Assembly: GCF_001598855.1 (NCBI RefSeq)
Contig: NZ_BCZS01000006.1
Location: 62,001-126,000, forward strand
DNA from: Pluralibacter gergoviae ATCC 33028 = NBRC 105706
Lineage (GTDB): Bacteria > Pseudomonadota > Gammaproteobacteria > Enterobacterales > Enterobacteriaceae
Length of the DNA stretch: 64,000 bases
Direction of reading: 5' to 3'
In this document: in pieces, positions 8,121 through 18,000 of the stretch
Layout: the number at the start of each line of letters is the position of its first letter
Position numbering within the stretch: position 1 is the stretch's first letter
The notes under the pieces: model-generated
The model's input: only the letters and a program-made list of their open reading frames with translations
Told to the model about the DNA's origin: nothing
The model's database searches: none
Made by a program: the position numbers and the translations under genes

Positions 8121-9432
8121 CCGGCGGCGTCTGAACATCCGCCAGCGTAATCTCTGCGGTGCGCCGGTTAAGCAGCGCGTTGAGCAGGATCGCGCCGAAG
8201 GTCGCCGTGCCGATACCGCCGAGGGTGAAGCCGCCCAGGTGCAGGGCGAAATCACCGGCGCCCAGCACCAGCGTCACGGCGACCATAATCAGGTTGCCGT
8301 TGTGGCTGAGATCCACCCGGTGCTGCACCCACACTCTGGCGCCCGCCACCGCAATCAGCCCGAACACCACGATGGACGCCCCGCCGATAACCGGGCCGGG
8401 AATGGTGTGGATCAGCGCGCCGAACTTCGGTGAAAAGCCGAGCAGGATAGCTATCCCGGCGGCGGCGGCAAACACCAGCGTCGAATAGACTTTGGTCACC
8501 GCCATTACGCCGATATTCTCCGCGTAGGTCGTCACGCCGCTGCCGCCGACCGAGCCGGAAAGCATGGTCGCCAGCCCGTCGCCGACGAAGGCGCGGCCAA
8601 TGTACGGATCCATGTTGCGCCCGGTCATCCCGGCGACGGCCTTCAGGTGACCGAGGTTTTCGGCGACCAGGATCACCGCCACCGGCGCGATCAGCATCAC
8701 CGCCTGGCCGCTGAAGGTCGGCGAGGTCATCTGCGGCAGGCCGAACCACGCCGCCTGGTCGAGCAGGCTGAAATCAATCGGCTTGCCGAGCCCCAGTACG
8801 TTGGTCAGCACCGCGTAGAGCAGGCAGGCGGCGATCAGGCCCATCAGGATCAGCAGGCGCTGGATCATGCCGCGGGTAAATACCGCCACCAGGCCGATGC
8901 ACAGCACGGTCAGCACCGCCATCCAGCCCTCGAACGGCGTCGCGGAGACGCTGCGAATAGCGATAGGCGCCAGATTCAGCCCGATGGCCATCACCACCGC
9001 GCCGGTGACCGCCGGCGGCATCAGCCGCTCTATCCAGCGGGTGCCGAGCTTCATCACCACCAGCCCTATCAGGGTGTAGACCAGGCCGCAGGCGATAATG
9101 CCGCCGAGGGCGACGCTGAGGTGCGGGTTCAGCCCCTGGCCGCCGAAGCCGGTCACGGCGATCACCACGCCGACAAACGCCGCGCTGGAGCCGAGATAGC
9201 TCGGCACCCGGCCGCCGGTCACCAGGAAGAACAGCAGGGTGCCGATGCCGGACATCAGCACCGACAGATTGGGATCGAGCCCCATCAGCAGCGGCATCAG
9301 CACCGTGGCGCCGAACATTGCCACCGCGTGCTGGATGCCCATCACCAGCGTCTGCCCGGCGGGCAGGCGCTCATCGGGCGCGACGATACTGCTGCGGGTC
9401 AACTGCCAGCGGGGAAAGTCAAAGCGGGCCAT
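8113..9432 (-). CDS. rutG: RutG, uracil permease of the rut operon
   Basis: This 439-residue protein is a nucleobase:cation symporter-2 family permease, close to E. coli RutG over its whole length. It has the family signature around VAENLGHLKAVAGMTGRNMD and many hydrophobic helices. It imports uracil (and probably other pyrimidines) for the Rut pathway. It is the last gene of rutABCDEFG, 18 bases after rutF. The last few codons run into the REP element. Confidence 0.94.
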   Translation of the reverse strand: MARFDFPRWQLTRSSIVAPDERLPAGQTLVMGIQHAVAMFGATVLMPLLMGLDPNLSVLMSGIGTLLFFLVTGGRVPSYLGSSAAFVGVVIAVTGFGGQGLNPHLSVALGGIIACGLVYTLIGLVVMKLGTRWIERLMPPAVTGAVVMAIGLNLAPIAIRSVSATPFEGWMAVLTVLCIGLVAVFTRGMIQRLLILMGLIAACLLYAVLTNVLGLGKPIDFSLLDQAAWFGLPQMTSPTFSGQAVMLIAPVAVILVAENLGHLKAVAGMTGRNMDPYIGRAFVGDGLATMLSGSVGGSGVTTYAENIGVMAVTKVYSTLVFAAAAGIAILLGFSPKFGALIHTIPGPVIGGASIVVFGLIAVAGARVWVQHRVDLSHNGNLIMVAVTLVLGAGDFALHLGGFTLGGIGTATFGAILLNALLNRRTAEITLADVQTPPGA

Positions 9433-9450
9433 AGGCGACTCCTTACAAGG

Positions 9451-9945
9451 TTAACAGGCTGGACGCAGCAGGGCGTGATAGCGGCGATCGAACCACACCA
9501 GCCCCTGCGGCTCGGCCTGGCGGGCGATGGCCACCACTTCACAAAACAGAATGTCGTGGGTGCCGACGCTGACCACCTGGCTTATGCGGCAGTCGAAGCT
9601 GACCAGCGCCTCCTCCAGCCGCGGGCAGCCGGTGGCCCCGGTCTGCCAGCGGCCGACGGCGAAGCGGTCATCCATCGCCGTTTTGCCGCCGAACAGATTG
9701 GAGAGCGGTTCCTGCCCGGCGGCCAGGGTATTGACGCACAGGCTCTGGTGCTGGCTGAACACCGGCCAGACCGAGGCGCTGCGGTTAAGGCACACCAGCA
9801 GAGTCGGCGGCGCGTCGGTGACGCTGCACACCGCGCTGGCGGTAAAGCCCGCCCGTCCGGCGGGCCCGGCGGTGGTGACGACGCTGACCGCCGAACTGAC
9901 GCAGGCCATGGCGTCGCGAAACTGCTGTTTATCCGCATGGGTCAT
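9451..9945 (-). CDS. rutF: RutF, FMN reductase partner of RutA
   Basis: This 164-residue flavin reductase-like protein ([38 protein letters not shown]) matches RutF. It reduces FMN with NADH to supply the RutA mono-oxygenase with reduced flavin. It is cytoplasmic and one cistron of the rut operon, starting 9 bases after rutE ends. Confidence 0.93.
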   Translation of the reverse strand: MTHADKQQFRDAMACVSSAVSVVTTAGPAGRAGFTASAVCSVTDAPPTLLVCLNRSASVWPVFSQHQSLCVNTLAAGQEPLSNLFGGKTAMDDRFAVGRWQTGATGCPRLEEALVSFDCRISQVVSVGTHDILFCEVVAIARQAEPQGLVWFDRRYHALLRPAC

Positions 9946-9954
9946 CTGCGCTCC

Positions 9955-10545
9955 TTATGCCAGCCGGCAGGCGTCGTTGAGGTCGAGGCGGGGCAGGCGG
10001 GGATAGAGCGCCTGCGGGTCGCCGTAGCCGATATTGATAAGCAGGTTGCTGCGCCAGCCGCTGTCGGCAAAAAACGCCGCGTCCACCTGCTCCTGGTCGA
10101 AGCCGGACATTGGGCCGGTATCGAGCCCCAGCGAGCGGCAGGCGAAGATCAGGTACGCCGCCTGCAGGCTGCTGTTGCGAAAGGCGGTTTCCTGGGCGAG
10201 CTGCGAGCTGGAGGTGAACCAGCTGCGGGCGTCACCGTGGGGAAACAGCGTCGGCAGCCGATCGTAAAACTGCGGATCCCAGGCGACGATGGCGGTTACC
10301 GGCGCGGTCAGGGTCTTTTGCAGATTGCCGCTGGAGAGCGCCGGGCGCAGCCGCGCTTTACCCTCCGCCGAGCGGATAAAGACAAAGCGCGCCGGGCTGC
10401 AGTTGGCGGATGTCGGCCCCATCTTCAGCAGATCGTACAGCGCGCGCAGGGTTTCGTCGCTCACCGGCTTGTCCAGCCAGCCGCTGTGGGTTCTCGCGCC
10501 GGTAAAAAGGGTTTCCAATGCGGCAGCGGAAATCGCCTCACTCAT
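9955..10545 (-). CDS. rutE: RutE, malonic semialdehyde reductase
   Basis: This 196-residue nitroreductase-fold protein has the RutE motif [20 protein letters not shown], with [14 protein letters not shown] as the flavin-contact region. It reduces the toxic aldehyde malonic semialdehyde to 3-hydroxypropionate, the end product of uracil breakdown. Its start overlaps the rutD stop by 4 bases (10542-10545), consistent with translational coupling. Confidence 0.93.
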   Translation of the reverse strand: MSEAISAAALETLFTGARTHSGWLDKPVSDETLRALYDLLKMGPTSANCSPARFVFIRSAEGKARLRPALSSGNLQKTLTAPVTAIVAWDPQFYDRLPTLFPHGDARSWFTSSSQLAQETAFRNSSLQAAYLIFACRSLGLDTGPMSGFDQEQVDAAFFADSGWRSNLLINIGYGDPQALYPRLPRLDLNDACRLA

Positions 10546-11345
10546 ACACTCTCCTTTTCAGCAAACAGATGCGCCGTCATGCCGTCCAGCAGCAGCGCGT
10601 TAAAGATGTCAGGTTCCGTAACGTTGCAGGCGTGGCCGCCGCTCGCCATCACCGCCAGCGTGCTGTCCGGCAGGGCGCGGTGAAGCGTGGTCGAGCAGGC
10701 GGAGGGCACCAGCAGGTCGTCGCGGGCGGCGATAACCAGCGCCGGACAGGCCAGCGCCTGCGCCCGCGTCGTAAAGTCCGCGCCCTTCAGCGCCGCCAGC
10801 CGGCGGCGCAGGTTATGCTCGCCCTGAAAGTGACTAAGGCCCAGCGCCTCTTCGGCCTCCAGGCGCGGCATCTGCTCCGCCATCCAGTCGGCGGGATAGA
10901 GAAACAGCGGCTGCGCTTCGACCCAGGCCTCGGCGCCGCCCGCCGCCAGCAGGCGCTCGCGCACCGCGAAGCAGCGGCGGGTGTGCGGGCTGAGGCTCAG
11001 CCAGCCGTTGACCAGTACCAGGCCGCTGACGGCTTCGGGAAAATCGAGGGCCATCTGCAGGCCGATCAGCGCCCCCAGCGCGTGGCCGATAATCGCGACG
11101 CGGCCGAAGCCCGCCTGCGCCAGGGCGTCGCGCAGCTCGCGGGCCATCATCGCCATGCTGTAGTCGTCCGCAAGCGTCGCCGGGTTGCTGCCGGTACCGC
11201 GCTGGTCCCAGAACAGCACCTGATAGCGCGTCTTAAGGACGGCCAGCTGCGGCAGCCAGTAGCCGCCGGTGCCGCCCAGGCCGGAAACCATCACCACGAC
11301 CGGCGCCCCGGCATATGGCGCCGGGTGTTTTTGCAGCCCGCTCAT
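10542..11345 (-). CDS. rutD: RutD, alpha/beta-hydrolase acting on aminoacrylate
   Basis: This 267-residue alpha/beta-hydrolase fold protein matches RutD. The nucleophile-elbow motif reads GHALG rather than GHSLG, so the usual serine is alanine. I recall the same change in E. coli RutD, making it a family trait rather than damage. RutD speeds hydrolysis of 3-aminoacrylate to malonic semialdehyde. It overlaps rutC by 4 bases and rutE by 4 bases. Confidence 0.93.
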   Translation of the reverse strand: MSGLQKHPAPYAGAPVVVMVSGLGGTGGYWLPQLAVLKTRYQVLFWDQRGTGSNPATLADDYSMAMMARELRDALAQAGFGRVAIIGHALGALIGLQMALDFPEAVSGLVLVNGWLSLSPHTRRCFAVRERLLAAGGAEAWVEAQPLFLYPADWMAEQMPRLEAEEALGLSHFQGEHNLRRRLAALKGADFTTRAQALACPALVIAARDDLLVPSACSTTLHRALPDSTLAVMASGGHACNVTEPDIFNALLLDGMTAHLFAEKESV

Positions 11346-11734
11346 GCCGGCTTACCGACGTGGGCCACGGTGGCTATCTCCACCAGCGCCTCGGGCTTTA
11401 CCAGACCGCACTGGATGCAGAAGCGCGCGGGCTTATCGCCGGGAAAAAATTCGGCGTAGACCTCGTTAATCGCGGCGTAGTTTTTCCAGTCGGTGATAAA
11501 GATGCTGTTGAAAGTCACGTCCGCCATCGTGCCGCCCGCCGTTTCGATAACGCGCCGGATAGTCTCCAGCACGTGGCGGGTTTGCGCCTTTGGGTCGCCG
11601 GGATAAACCACGTTATTGTCGCTGTCGAAGGGCAGCGTACCGGAGACGTACACCACGCCGTCGGCCAGGGTACCGGGCACGAAAGGGGCAATAGGCGTTG
11701 ACGTTCCCGCCGGAATAATCACCTGCTTAGGCAT
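11342..11734 (-). CDS. rutC: RutC, Rid-family 3-aminoacrylate deaminase
   Basis: This 130-residue YjgF/YER057c/UK114 (Rid) protein carries [13 protein letters not shown] and [20 protein letters not shown], with the Rid-type ligand residues in the C-terminal motif. It is proposed to act on the peracid or aminoacrylate intermediate of the Rut pathway. The start [10 protein letters not shown] at 11734 matches E. coli RutC. A long upstream extension of the same frame is only an antisense artefact of rutB. It overlaps rutB by 8 bases. Confidence 0.94.
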   Translation of the reverse strand: MPKQVIIPAGTSTPIAPFVPGTLADGVVYVSGTLPFDSDNNVVYPGDPKAQTRHVLETIRRVIETAGGTMADVTFNSIFITDWKNYAAINEVYAEFFPGDKPARFCIQCGLVKPEALVEIATVAHVGKPA

Positions 11735-12428
11735 ACTGTTTCTCCTGATGAGCGGCGGTCGCGCTAAGGGTCTGGCAGAAGGTATCAACGTCGCTGACCC
11801 AGCCAAAAAACGTTTCGATATTGAACAGCGCCGCCTGCTGGGCGAAGGCCGGGCCCGCCTGATGGGTGGCGTCCTCCAGCACGATGCCGAAGTATTCGAG
11901 GAAGAAGCCGTCCCGCAGGGTGGATTCGACGCAGACGTTGGTGGCAATGCCGGTAAACACCAGGTGGCGGATGCCGCGGCTGCGCAATATGCTGTCCAGC
12001 GGCGTATTGAAGAAGCCGCTGTAGCGCGGTTTCGGCAGCACGATATCGCCGGGCTGCGGCTTAAGCGCGTCCACCAGCTGATAATCCCAGCCGCCCTTCG
12101 CCAGCAGCGTGCCCGCAAGCTCCGGGCGCCTGCGCATGGTTTTCAGCGCGTTGGACTTGTGGTAGTTCGGCGAGCCGGGGCCGCCTGCCTCAACGTACTG
12201 CGGATCCCAGCCGTTCTGGAACCAGATAATGGTCATTCCGGCATCGCGGGCGGCCTTCACCGCGACGTTGATGCGCTCGATCACCGGGCGCGTGGCCGAG
12301 ACGTCAAACCCGGCGAGATCGAGATAGCCCCCCTCGCTGGCATAGGCATTTTGCATATCAACGACGATTAGCGCGCTCTGCGCCGGGCTGAAGTCAATGG
12401 CTTCCGGTCGTGCGGGCAGGGTTAACAT
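11727..12428 (-). CDS. rutB: RutB, ureidoacrylate amidohydrolase
   Basis: This 233-residue cysteine hydrolase of the isochorismatase fold has Asp in VVDMQNAYA and the nucleophile Cys in [15 protein letters not shown]. It hydrolyses (Z)-ureidoacrylate, the product of RutA, to aminoacrylate, carbon dioxide and ammonia. The protein is nearly identical to E. coli RutB apart from a shorter C-terminus. Its start overlaps the last base of rutA. Confidence 0.95.
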   Translation of the reverse strand: MLTLPARPEAIDFSPAQSALIVVDMQNAYASEGGYLDLAGFDVSATRPVIERINVAVKAARDAGMTIIWFQNGWDPQYVEAGGPGSPNYHKSNALKTMRRRPELAGTLLAKGGWDYQLVDALKPQPGDIVLPKPRYSGFFNTPLDSILRSRGIRHLVFTGIATNVCVESTLRDGFFLEYFGIVLEDATHQAGPAFAQQAALFNIETFFGWVSDVDTFCQTLSATAAHQEKQYA

Positions 12429-13525
12429 CAGGCGACCTCCTTCTCGGTCAGGGCGGGTAAATGGGCGCGGCAGCGCATCAGGGGCTGAATACGCTCGCCG
12501 AAGGTTTCGATCCCGGCGAGGAAATCGTCAAAGGTCAGCAGCACGCCTTCGGCGCCGGGGACGGCGGCCACCTCGTCGAGCATCTTCGCGACGCTGGCGT
12601 AAGACCCCACCAGGGTGCCCATATTGATATTCACCGCCGAGGTGGGGTCCGCCATCTGGCGTACGTTGGTGTCGCTGCCGGAGCGGGTATCCTTCTGGCT
12701 TTGCTCGGTGAGCCAGGCCAGCGCCTCATCGTCGGCGCCGGCCTTGTAGTGCTCCCATTTGGCGCGGGCCGCCTCGTCGGTCTCATCGGCGATGACCATA
12801 AACAGCACGTAGGAACCGACGTGACGGCCGGTTTTGTCCGCCGCCGCTTTCATCCGCGCAGCGGTGGGCGCAAAGGCGGCGGGGGTATTGACGCCTTTGC
12901 CAAAGCAGAAGTTGTAGTCGGCGTGCTGCGCCGAAAAGGCCATGCCAGCGTCGCTCTGCCCGGCGCAGATCACCTTCATCGGCCGCGAAGGCTGCGGGCT
13001 GACCCGGCAATCGTTCATGGTGAAGAAGTCGCCCTTGAAGTCGCTTTTGCCGGTGCCCCACAGATCGCGCAGCACCTGCACGTACTCGGTGAGGTAGTCA
13101 TAGCGGCGGGAGAAGTAGTCGTCCCCCGGCCAGAGGCCCATCTGCTCGTACTCCGGCTTCTGCCAGCCGGTCACCAGATTGACGCCGAAGCGGCCGCCGG
13201 AGATGGAGTCAATTGTCGAAGCCATGCGCGCCACGATGGCGGGCGGCAGGGTCAGGGTGGCGGCGGTGGCGTAGATCTCAATTTTTGAGGTCACGGCGGC
13301 AAGGCCCGCCATCAGGGTGAAGGACTCCATATTGTGGTCCCAGAATTCGGTCTTGCCGCCGAAGCCGCGCAGTTTGATCATCGACAGCGCAAAGTCGAAG
13401 TGGTAGTGCTCCGCCTTCTGTACGATGGCCTTATTCAGTTCAAACGTTGGCATGTACTGCGGCGCGTGGGTGGAGATAAGCCAGCCGTTGTTGCCAATGG
13501 GCACGAATACACCAATTTTCATCAT
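12428..13525 (-). CDS. rutA: RutA, flavin-dependent pyrimidine mono-oxygenase
   Basis: This 365-residue luciferase-like monooxygenase opens the uracil ring between N3 and C4 using FMNH2 from RutF and O2. Motifs include [30 protein letters not shown] and VCAGQSDAG-like [14 protein letters not shown] chose the ATG at 13525 because GAGAGG sits 5 bases upstream. A longer form from 13573, with GGAGAGGAG directly against its ATG, corresponds to the 382-residue E. coli annotation and cannot be excluded. It is the first gene of the rut operon, under a sigma-54 promoter. Confidence 0.93.
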   Translation of the reverse strand: MMKIGVFVPIGNNGWLISTHAPQYMPTFELNKAIVQKAEHYHFDFALSMIKLRGFGGKTEFWDHNMESFTLMAGLAAVTSKIEIYATAATLTLPPAIVARMASTIDSISGGRFGVNLVTGWQKPEYEQMGLWPGDDYFSRRYDYLTEYVQVLRDLWGTGKSDFKGDFFTMNDCRVSPQPSRPMKVICAGQSDAGMAFSAQHADYNFCFGKGVNTPAAFAPTAARMKAAADKTGRHVGSYVLFMVIADETDEAARAKWEHYKAGADDEALAWLTEQSQKDTRSGSDTNVRQMADPTSAVNINMGTLVGSYASVAKMLDEVAAVPGAEGVLLTFDDFLAGIETFGERIQPLMRCRAHLPALTEKEVA

Positions 13526-13600
13526 GAACACCTCTCTGAAGTCGGGAACCGGGCGCGGCGCTGCCTCCTGCATCTCCTCTCCGCCTCGCAGCAGGAGTTC

Positions 13601-13616
13601 AGCAAGATGAGTGCCA
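13601..13616 (-). promoter_or_regulatory. sigma-54 (RpoN) promoter of the rut operon
   Basis: Read on the minus strand the element is TGGCACTCATCTTGCT, with TGGCAC at -24 and TTGCT at -12 in exact spacing. E. coli rut is a nitrogen-limitation operon driven by RpoN and NtrC, so this fits. Transcription would start near 13590, just upstream of either candidate rutA start. A clear NtrC site pair was not found, only weak GCACC/GTGG pieces near 13668-13683. Confidence 0.85.
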
Positions 13617-13679
13617 GTTTTAAAATTGCCAATGTTATTAAATGGTTAATTATGAGTTACGTAAAAAGCACCGAAAAAG

Positions 13680-13695
13680 TGGACTAAACGGTCAA
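13680..13695. promoter_or_regulatory. RutR operator between rutA and rutR
   Basis: TGGACTAAACGGTCAA fits the RutR consensus TTGACCA-NN-TGGTCAA at 11 of 14 defined positions. It lies between the sigma-54 promoter and rutR. RutR releases DNA when it binds uracil, so this site would add substrate control to nitrogen control. Confidence 0.65.
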
Positions 13696-13799
13696 ATTGC
13701 GTGCACAAAAAACAGGCAGCGCTGTGCCAAAGCGGTGCGCGGGGTGTGAAGGCGGCGGGCTTTTGCTATGATTTGGACGATAAATGAAGGAGAGGTCGC

Positions 13800-14438
13800 A
13801 TGGCACAGGCAGCCACGAGAAAAACCGGCAAGCGCACCCTGGCGGTCAACGCCAAGAAAGAGGCCATTCTGAATGCCGCGCTGAAGACGTTTTCGCAGTA
13901 CGGCATTCACGGCAGCCGGATTGAGCAGGTCGCTGACCTGGCGGGCGTATCGAAAACCAATCTGCTGTACTACTATCCGTCGAAGGAGGCGCTCTACGTC
14001 GCGGTAATGCGCAATATCCTCGACATCTGGCTGACGCCGCTGCGCGCCTTTCGCGAAGACTTCGCCCCGCTGGTGGCGATCCGCGAATATATTCGCCTCA
14101 AGCTTGAGGTCTCCAGGGATCATCCCGAAGCTTCGCGGCTGTTCTGCCTGGAGATGCTGCAGGGCGCGCCGCTGCTGATGGCCGAACTGACCGGTGACTT
14201 AAAGCAGCTGGTGGCCGAGAAGTCGGCGATCATCACCGGCTGGGTCGAGGCGGGGCGGCTGGCGGAGGTTGACCCCCACCACCTGATCTTTATGATCTGG
14301 GCCGCCACCCAGCACTACGCCGACTTTGCCACCCAGGTGGAAGCGGTGACCGGCAAAACGCTGCAGGACGTGGCGTTCTTTCAGGAGACCGTCGATAACG
14401 TCCAGCGGATGATCATCGAAGGCATCCGCCTGCGTTAG
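13800..14438 (+). CDS. rutR: RutR, TetR-family uracil-responsive regulator
   Basis: This 212-residue TetR-type regulator has its helix-turn-helix at about residues 22-68 (AALKTFSQYGIHGSRIEQVA; SKTNLLYYYPSKEALY) and the RutR ligand domain behind it, matching E. coli RutR. It binds uracil/thymine and controls rut plus purine and pyrimidine genes. It is transcribed away from rutA. AAGGAGAGGTCGC precedes the ATG. Its stop codon overlaps that of the convergent gene downstream. Confidence 0.95.
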   Translation: MAQAATRKTGKRTLAVNAKKEAILNAALKTFSQYGIHGSRIEQVADLAGVSKTNLLYYYPSKEALYVAVMRNILDIWLTPLRAFREDFAPLVAIREYIRLKLEVSRDHPEASRLFCLEMLQGAPLLMAELTGDLKQLVAEKSAIITGWVEAGRLAEVDPHHLIFMIWAATQHYADFATQVEAVTGKTLQDVAFFQETVDNVQRMIIEGIRLR

Positions 14439-14827
14439 CCGGCGGGCGGCAGAGGGCAGCTCAGGTCGCCCTCTTCGCAGTTGAGCAGCGACTCCAGCCA
14501 GGCGGTGCGCTCGACGGTTTTCTCCGTCAGGCACTGGCTGCGGATCATCGGCTGGACGCTGCCGCCTTCGGTGCCGGAGGCGACCAGGGCGCAGTCGGCG
14601 TCGCGCAGGGCAATCCACTTCTGCTGAGCGGTTTTCACCCGCGCTTTGGTCTCACCGGTCGCCCGCTGCAGCACGGTCGCGTAGGTGTCATTAAGCTTTT
14701 TATCGGCGGCCTGGTACTCTCCGGCGGCGCACTCGTTCATTGCCAACTGCGTGGCTGCATTCCCGCAATCCTCAGCCAGCGCGCCGGCGCTCAGCAGCAG
14801 ACCGACCGTTAATATGATTCCTCTCAT
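14435..14827 (-). CDS. LprI-family secreted protein (DUF1311-like)
   Basis: This 130-residue protein has a signal peptide (MRGIILTVGLLLSAGALA, cut before EDCG). The mature domain carries the LprI pattern C-x-N-A..Q..MNECA...Y..AD..LN..Y and conserved cysteines (AMNECA, DADCAL, SQCL, NCEEGDLSC). Proteins of this family are periplasmic or surface lysozyme-inhibitor-like proteins of uncertain role. AGGAG precedes the ATG at 14827; nine further upstream codons are open. It is convergent with rutR, the two stop codons overlapping. Confidence 0.7.
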   Translation of the reverse strand: MRGIILTVGLLLSAGALAEDCGNAATQLAMNECAAGEYQAADKKLNDTYATVLQRATGETKARVKTAQQKWIALRDADCALVASGTEGGSVQPMIRSQCLTEKTVERTAWLESLLNCEEGDLSCPLPPAG

Positions 14828-14858
14828 CACTCTTCTCCTTCGCGTTGCGGACATAAAA

Positions 14859-14882
14859 AAGGCTCCGTTTCCGGAGCCTTCT
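14859..14882. terminator. hairpin, first copy of a duplicated terminator
   Basis: A7 then GGCTCCG / CGGAGCC (14861-14867, 14872-14878) then TT. The same 18-base hairpin recurs at 15006-15023, on the other side of a REP pair. On the minus strand the A-tract becomes a T-tract, so it could end transcripts coming from putA. Confidence 0.6.
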
Positions 14883-14904
14883 CACAGGTGCATTAACTGG
14901 CCAG

Positions 14905-14990
14905 GCGTCCGGTGGCGCTGCGCTTACCAGCCTACGGAGCAAATGCGTAGGCCGGTGCAAGCGAAGCGCCGCCCGGCAAAGGGCTGCACA
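14905..14990. repeat. REP/BIME repeat pair in the putA 3' region
   Basis: Two REP-like units in inverted orientation: GTCCGGTGGCGCTGCGCTTA then CCAGCCTAC, and GTAGGCCGGTGCAAGCGAAG then CGCCGCCCGGC. They are related to the REP pair at 8043-8120 and lie between two copies of the same terminator hairpin. Confidence 0.75.
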
Positions 14991-15001
14991 CAGGGCAAAA
15001 A

Positions 15002-15027
15002 TTAAGGCTCCGTTTCCGGAGCCTTAA
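15002..15027 (-). terminator. putA terminator, second copy of the hairpin
   Basis: A long inverted repeat, TTAAGGCTCCG / CGGAGCCTTAA, lies 13 bases after the putA stop on the minus strand. Its core is identical to the hairpin at 14861-14878. Confidence 0.6.
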
Positions 15028-15039
15028 TTAACCACAGCC

Positions 15040-18000
15040 TTAGCCGATTGTCATCAGGCTGGCGTTGCCGCCCGCCGCCGCGGTGTTCACGCTCAGCGAA
15101 CGCTCGTGGTAGAGGCGCTCCAGCAGCAGATTGGTCTCGCCGCGGGCAAAGCCCTGCACTGAAACAATCGCTCCGTCGCGGGCCGCCACCTGCTGGCACA
15201 GTTCGCGCAGCTGGTCGGAGTCGCCGTGGTAGATAACCGCGTCGAACTGCGCGCCGACGATCTGCTCGCGTCCGGCGAAGCGAATGCGCTCGCTGACCGC
15301 CGTCGGCAGCTGTTTCGCCAGGCCGCGCTGCAGCCCGTCTTCCGGCCACAGCACCTCGCAGCCCGCGGCGGTCGACGCCGCCAGCTGGATCAGCGCGTCC
15401 TCTTCGTTATCGGCGAGGCACAGCACCCGCTCGCGCGGCACCAGCGTCCAGGTGTTGCGCTCCCCGGTCGGACCCGGCAGCACGCGCTGGGTGCCGGCCT
15501 GAGCCAGTTCGCCGTAGCGATCGCACAGCGCCTGCAGCGCAGGGCGCTTGATGGCCCAGGCGCGCAGGGCGGTCAGCGGCTGCTCCAGCACGCTCTTAAG
15601 CTGGCTGTCCACCGGATAGTGGGCATCCTGGCGATTGAGCGTGGTGAGCAGCGCGTCTTCCGGACGGCTGGCCAGCAGGCGGTAGAGGTACATCGGACCG
15701 CCCGCTTTCGGGCCGGTGCCGGAGAGGCCTTCGCCGCCGAACGGCTGCACGCCGACCACGGCGCCAACCATGTTGCGGTTAACGTACAGGTTGCCGACGT
15801 GGGCGCTGCCGGTGACCTGGGCGATGGTCTCATCGATGCGGGTGTGCACCCCAAGCGTCAGGCCGTAGCCGGAGGCGTTGATCTGCTCTACCAGCGCGCC
15901 CAGCTTGTTGCGGTTGTAGCGCACCACGTGCAGTACCGGACCAAACACCTCTTTCTCCAACTCGTCGAAGCTCTCAAGCTCGATCAGCGTCGGCGGCACG
16001 AAGGTGCCCTGGGCCCACTCGCGGCGATCCTCGCTGTTCTCGCGCACTGCCTGGAACACGCTGCGGCCTTTGCCGCGCAGGGCCTGAATGTGGCGCTCGA
16101 TATTCTGCTTCGCCTCGGCGTCGATCACCGGGCCGATATCGGTAGTCATCCGGCCCGGGTTGCCCATCCGGCATTCGGCCATCGCCCCTTTGAGCATTTT
16201 TAGCGTATGGTCGGCAACGTCGTCCTGCAGGCAGAGCACGCGCAGGGCGGAGCAGCGCTGTCCGGCGCTGTCGAAGGCCGAGGCCACCACGTCAACCACC
16301 ACCTGCTCGGTCAGCGCCGAGGAGTCGACGATCATCGCGTTCATGCCGCCGGTTTCGGCGATCAGCGGCGTCGGGCGGCCCTGCGGATCGAGGCGGCTGG
16401 CGATATTGCGCTGCAGCAGGCTGGCCACCTCGGTGGAGCCGGTGAACATCACGCCGCGCACCCGGTCGTCGCCGGTCAGCTGCGCGCCGACGGTTTCGCC
16501 GCGGCCCGGCAGGAGCTGAACCACGCCCGGCGGCACGCCCGCCTCCAGCAGGATGTTAATGCCCTGGGCGGCGATCAGCGGCGTCTGCTCGGCGGGCTTC
16601 GCCAGCACGCTGTTGCCGGCGGCAAGGGCGGCGGCAATCTGGCCGGTGAAGATCGCCAGCGGGAAGTTCCACGGGCTGATGCACACCACCGGGCCGAGCG
16701 GGCGGTGGGTTTCGTTATCGAAGTCGTCGCGCACCTGGCCGGCGTAGTAGTGGAGGAAGTCCACCGCCTCGCGCACCTCGGCGATGGCGTTGGCGAAGGT
16801 TTTCCCCGCCTCGCGCACCAGAATGCCCATCAGCTGCTGCATCTGATCTTCCATCAGCATCGCGGCGCGCTCAAGAATAGCGGCGCGCTCCTGCGGCGGG
16901 GTGGCGAACCAGATAGGCGCGCTGTTAACCGCGTTCTCCAGCGCCTGCTCTACTTCGTTCTCCGTCGCGTCGCGCACGTAGCCGACGATATCTTTCGGCT
17001 CCGCCGGGTTAACTACCGGCGCCATTTCACCGTCGTCCACCGGCTGCTCCAGCACCGGCTTCGCGCGCCACTGCTGCTGGGCGTTGGTCAGCAGGGAGGA
17101 GGAGAGGGAGGCCAGGCGGTGTTCGTTGGCCAGGTCCAGACCGGCGGAGTTGACGCGGCCGCTGCCGTACAGCTCGCGCGGCAGCGGGATCTTCGGATGC
17201 GGCAGGCCGGGCTGGCCCTCCTGGCGCGCCAGCTCTTCCACGGCGCACACCGGATCGGCCACCAGTTCGTCCAGCGGCAGGCTGGTGTCGGCGATGCGGT
17301 TAACGAAGGAGGTGTTGGCCCCGTTCTCCAGCAGGCGGCGCACCAGATAGGCGAGCAGGGTTTCGTGGGTGCCCACCGGGGCGTAGATACGGCAGGGGCG
17401 GTTGAGCTTGCCGTCGGAAACTTTGCCGACCACCTGGTCATACAGCGGTTCGCCCATGCCGTGCAGGCACTGGAACTCGTACTGGCCCGGATAGTAGTTC
17501 TGCCCGGCCAGCTGGTAAATCGCCGCCAGGGTGTGGGCGTTGTGGGTAGCGAACTGCGGATAAATCAGGTTCGGCGCCGCCAGCAGCTTTTTAGCGCAGG
17601 CGAGGTAGGAGACGTCGGTATAAACCTTGCGGGTGTAGACCGGATAGCCTTCCAGGCCATCCATCTGGGCGCGTTTGATTTCGCTGTCCCAGTAGGCGCC
17701 CTTCACCAGGCGGATCATCAGGCGGCGGCGGCTGCGGCCCGCCAGATCCACCAGATAGTCAATGACGAACGGGCAGCGCTTCTGGTAGGCCTGGATCACG
17801 AAGCCGATGCCGTTCCAGCCCGCCAGCTCCGGCTCGAAGCAGAGTTTTTCCAGCAGATCGAGGGAGATCTCCAGCCGGTCCGCCTCTTCGGCGTCAATAT
17901 TGATGCCGATATCGTAGGAGCGGGCCAGCAGAGTGAGGGACTTCAGGCGCGGATAGAGCTCGTCCATCACCCGATCGTACTGGGCGCGGCTGTAGCGCGG

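Noticed and set aside
8647-10683. 678-codon open frame on the plus strand
   Set aside because: It lies antisense to rutG, rutF, rutE and part of rutD, which are unmistakable. High GC at third codon positions keeps the opposite frame open; the translation is low-complexity, rich in His, Gln and Arg.
10542-11345. missing nucleophile Ser in RutD (GHALG)
   Set aside because: E. coli RutD, as I recall it, has the same Ala, so this is a property of the family and not damage.
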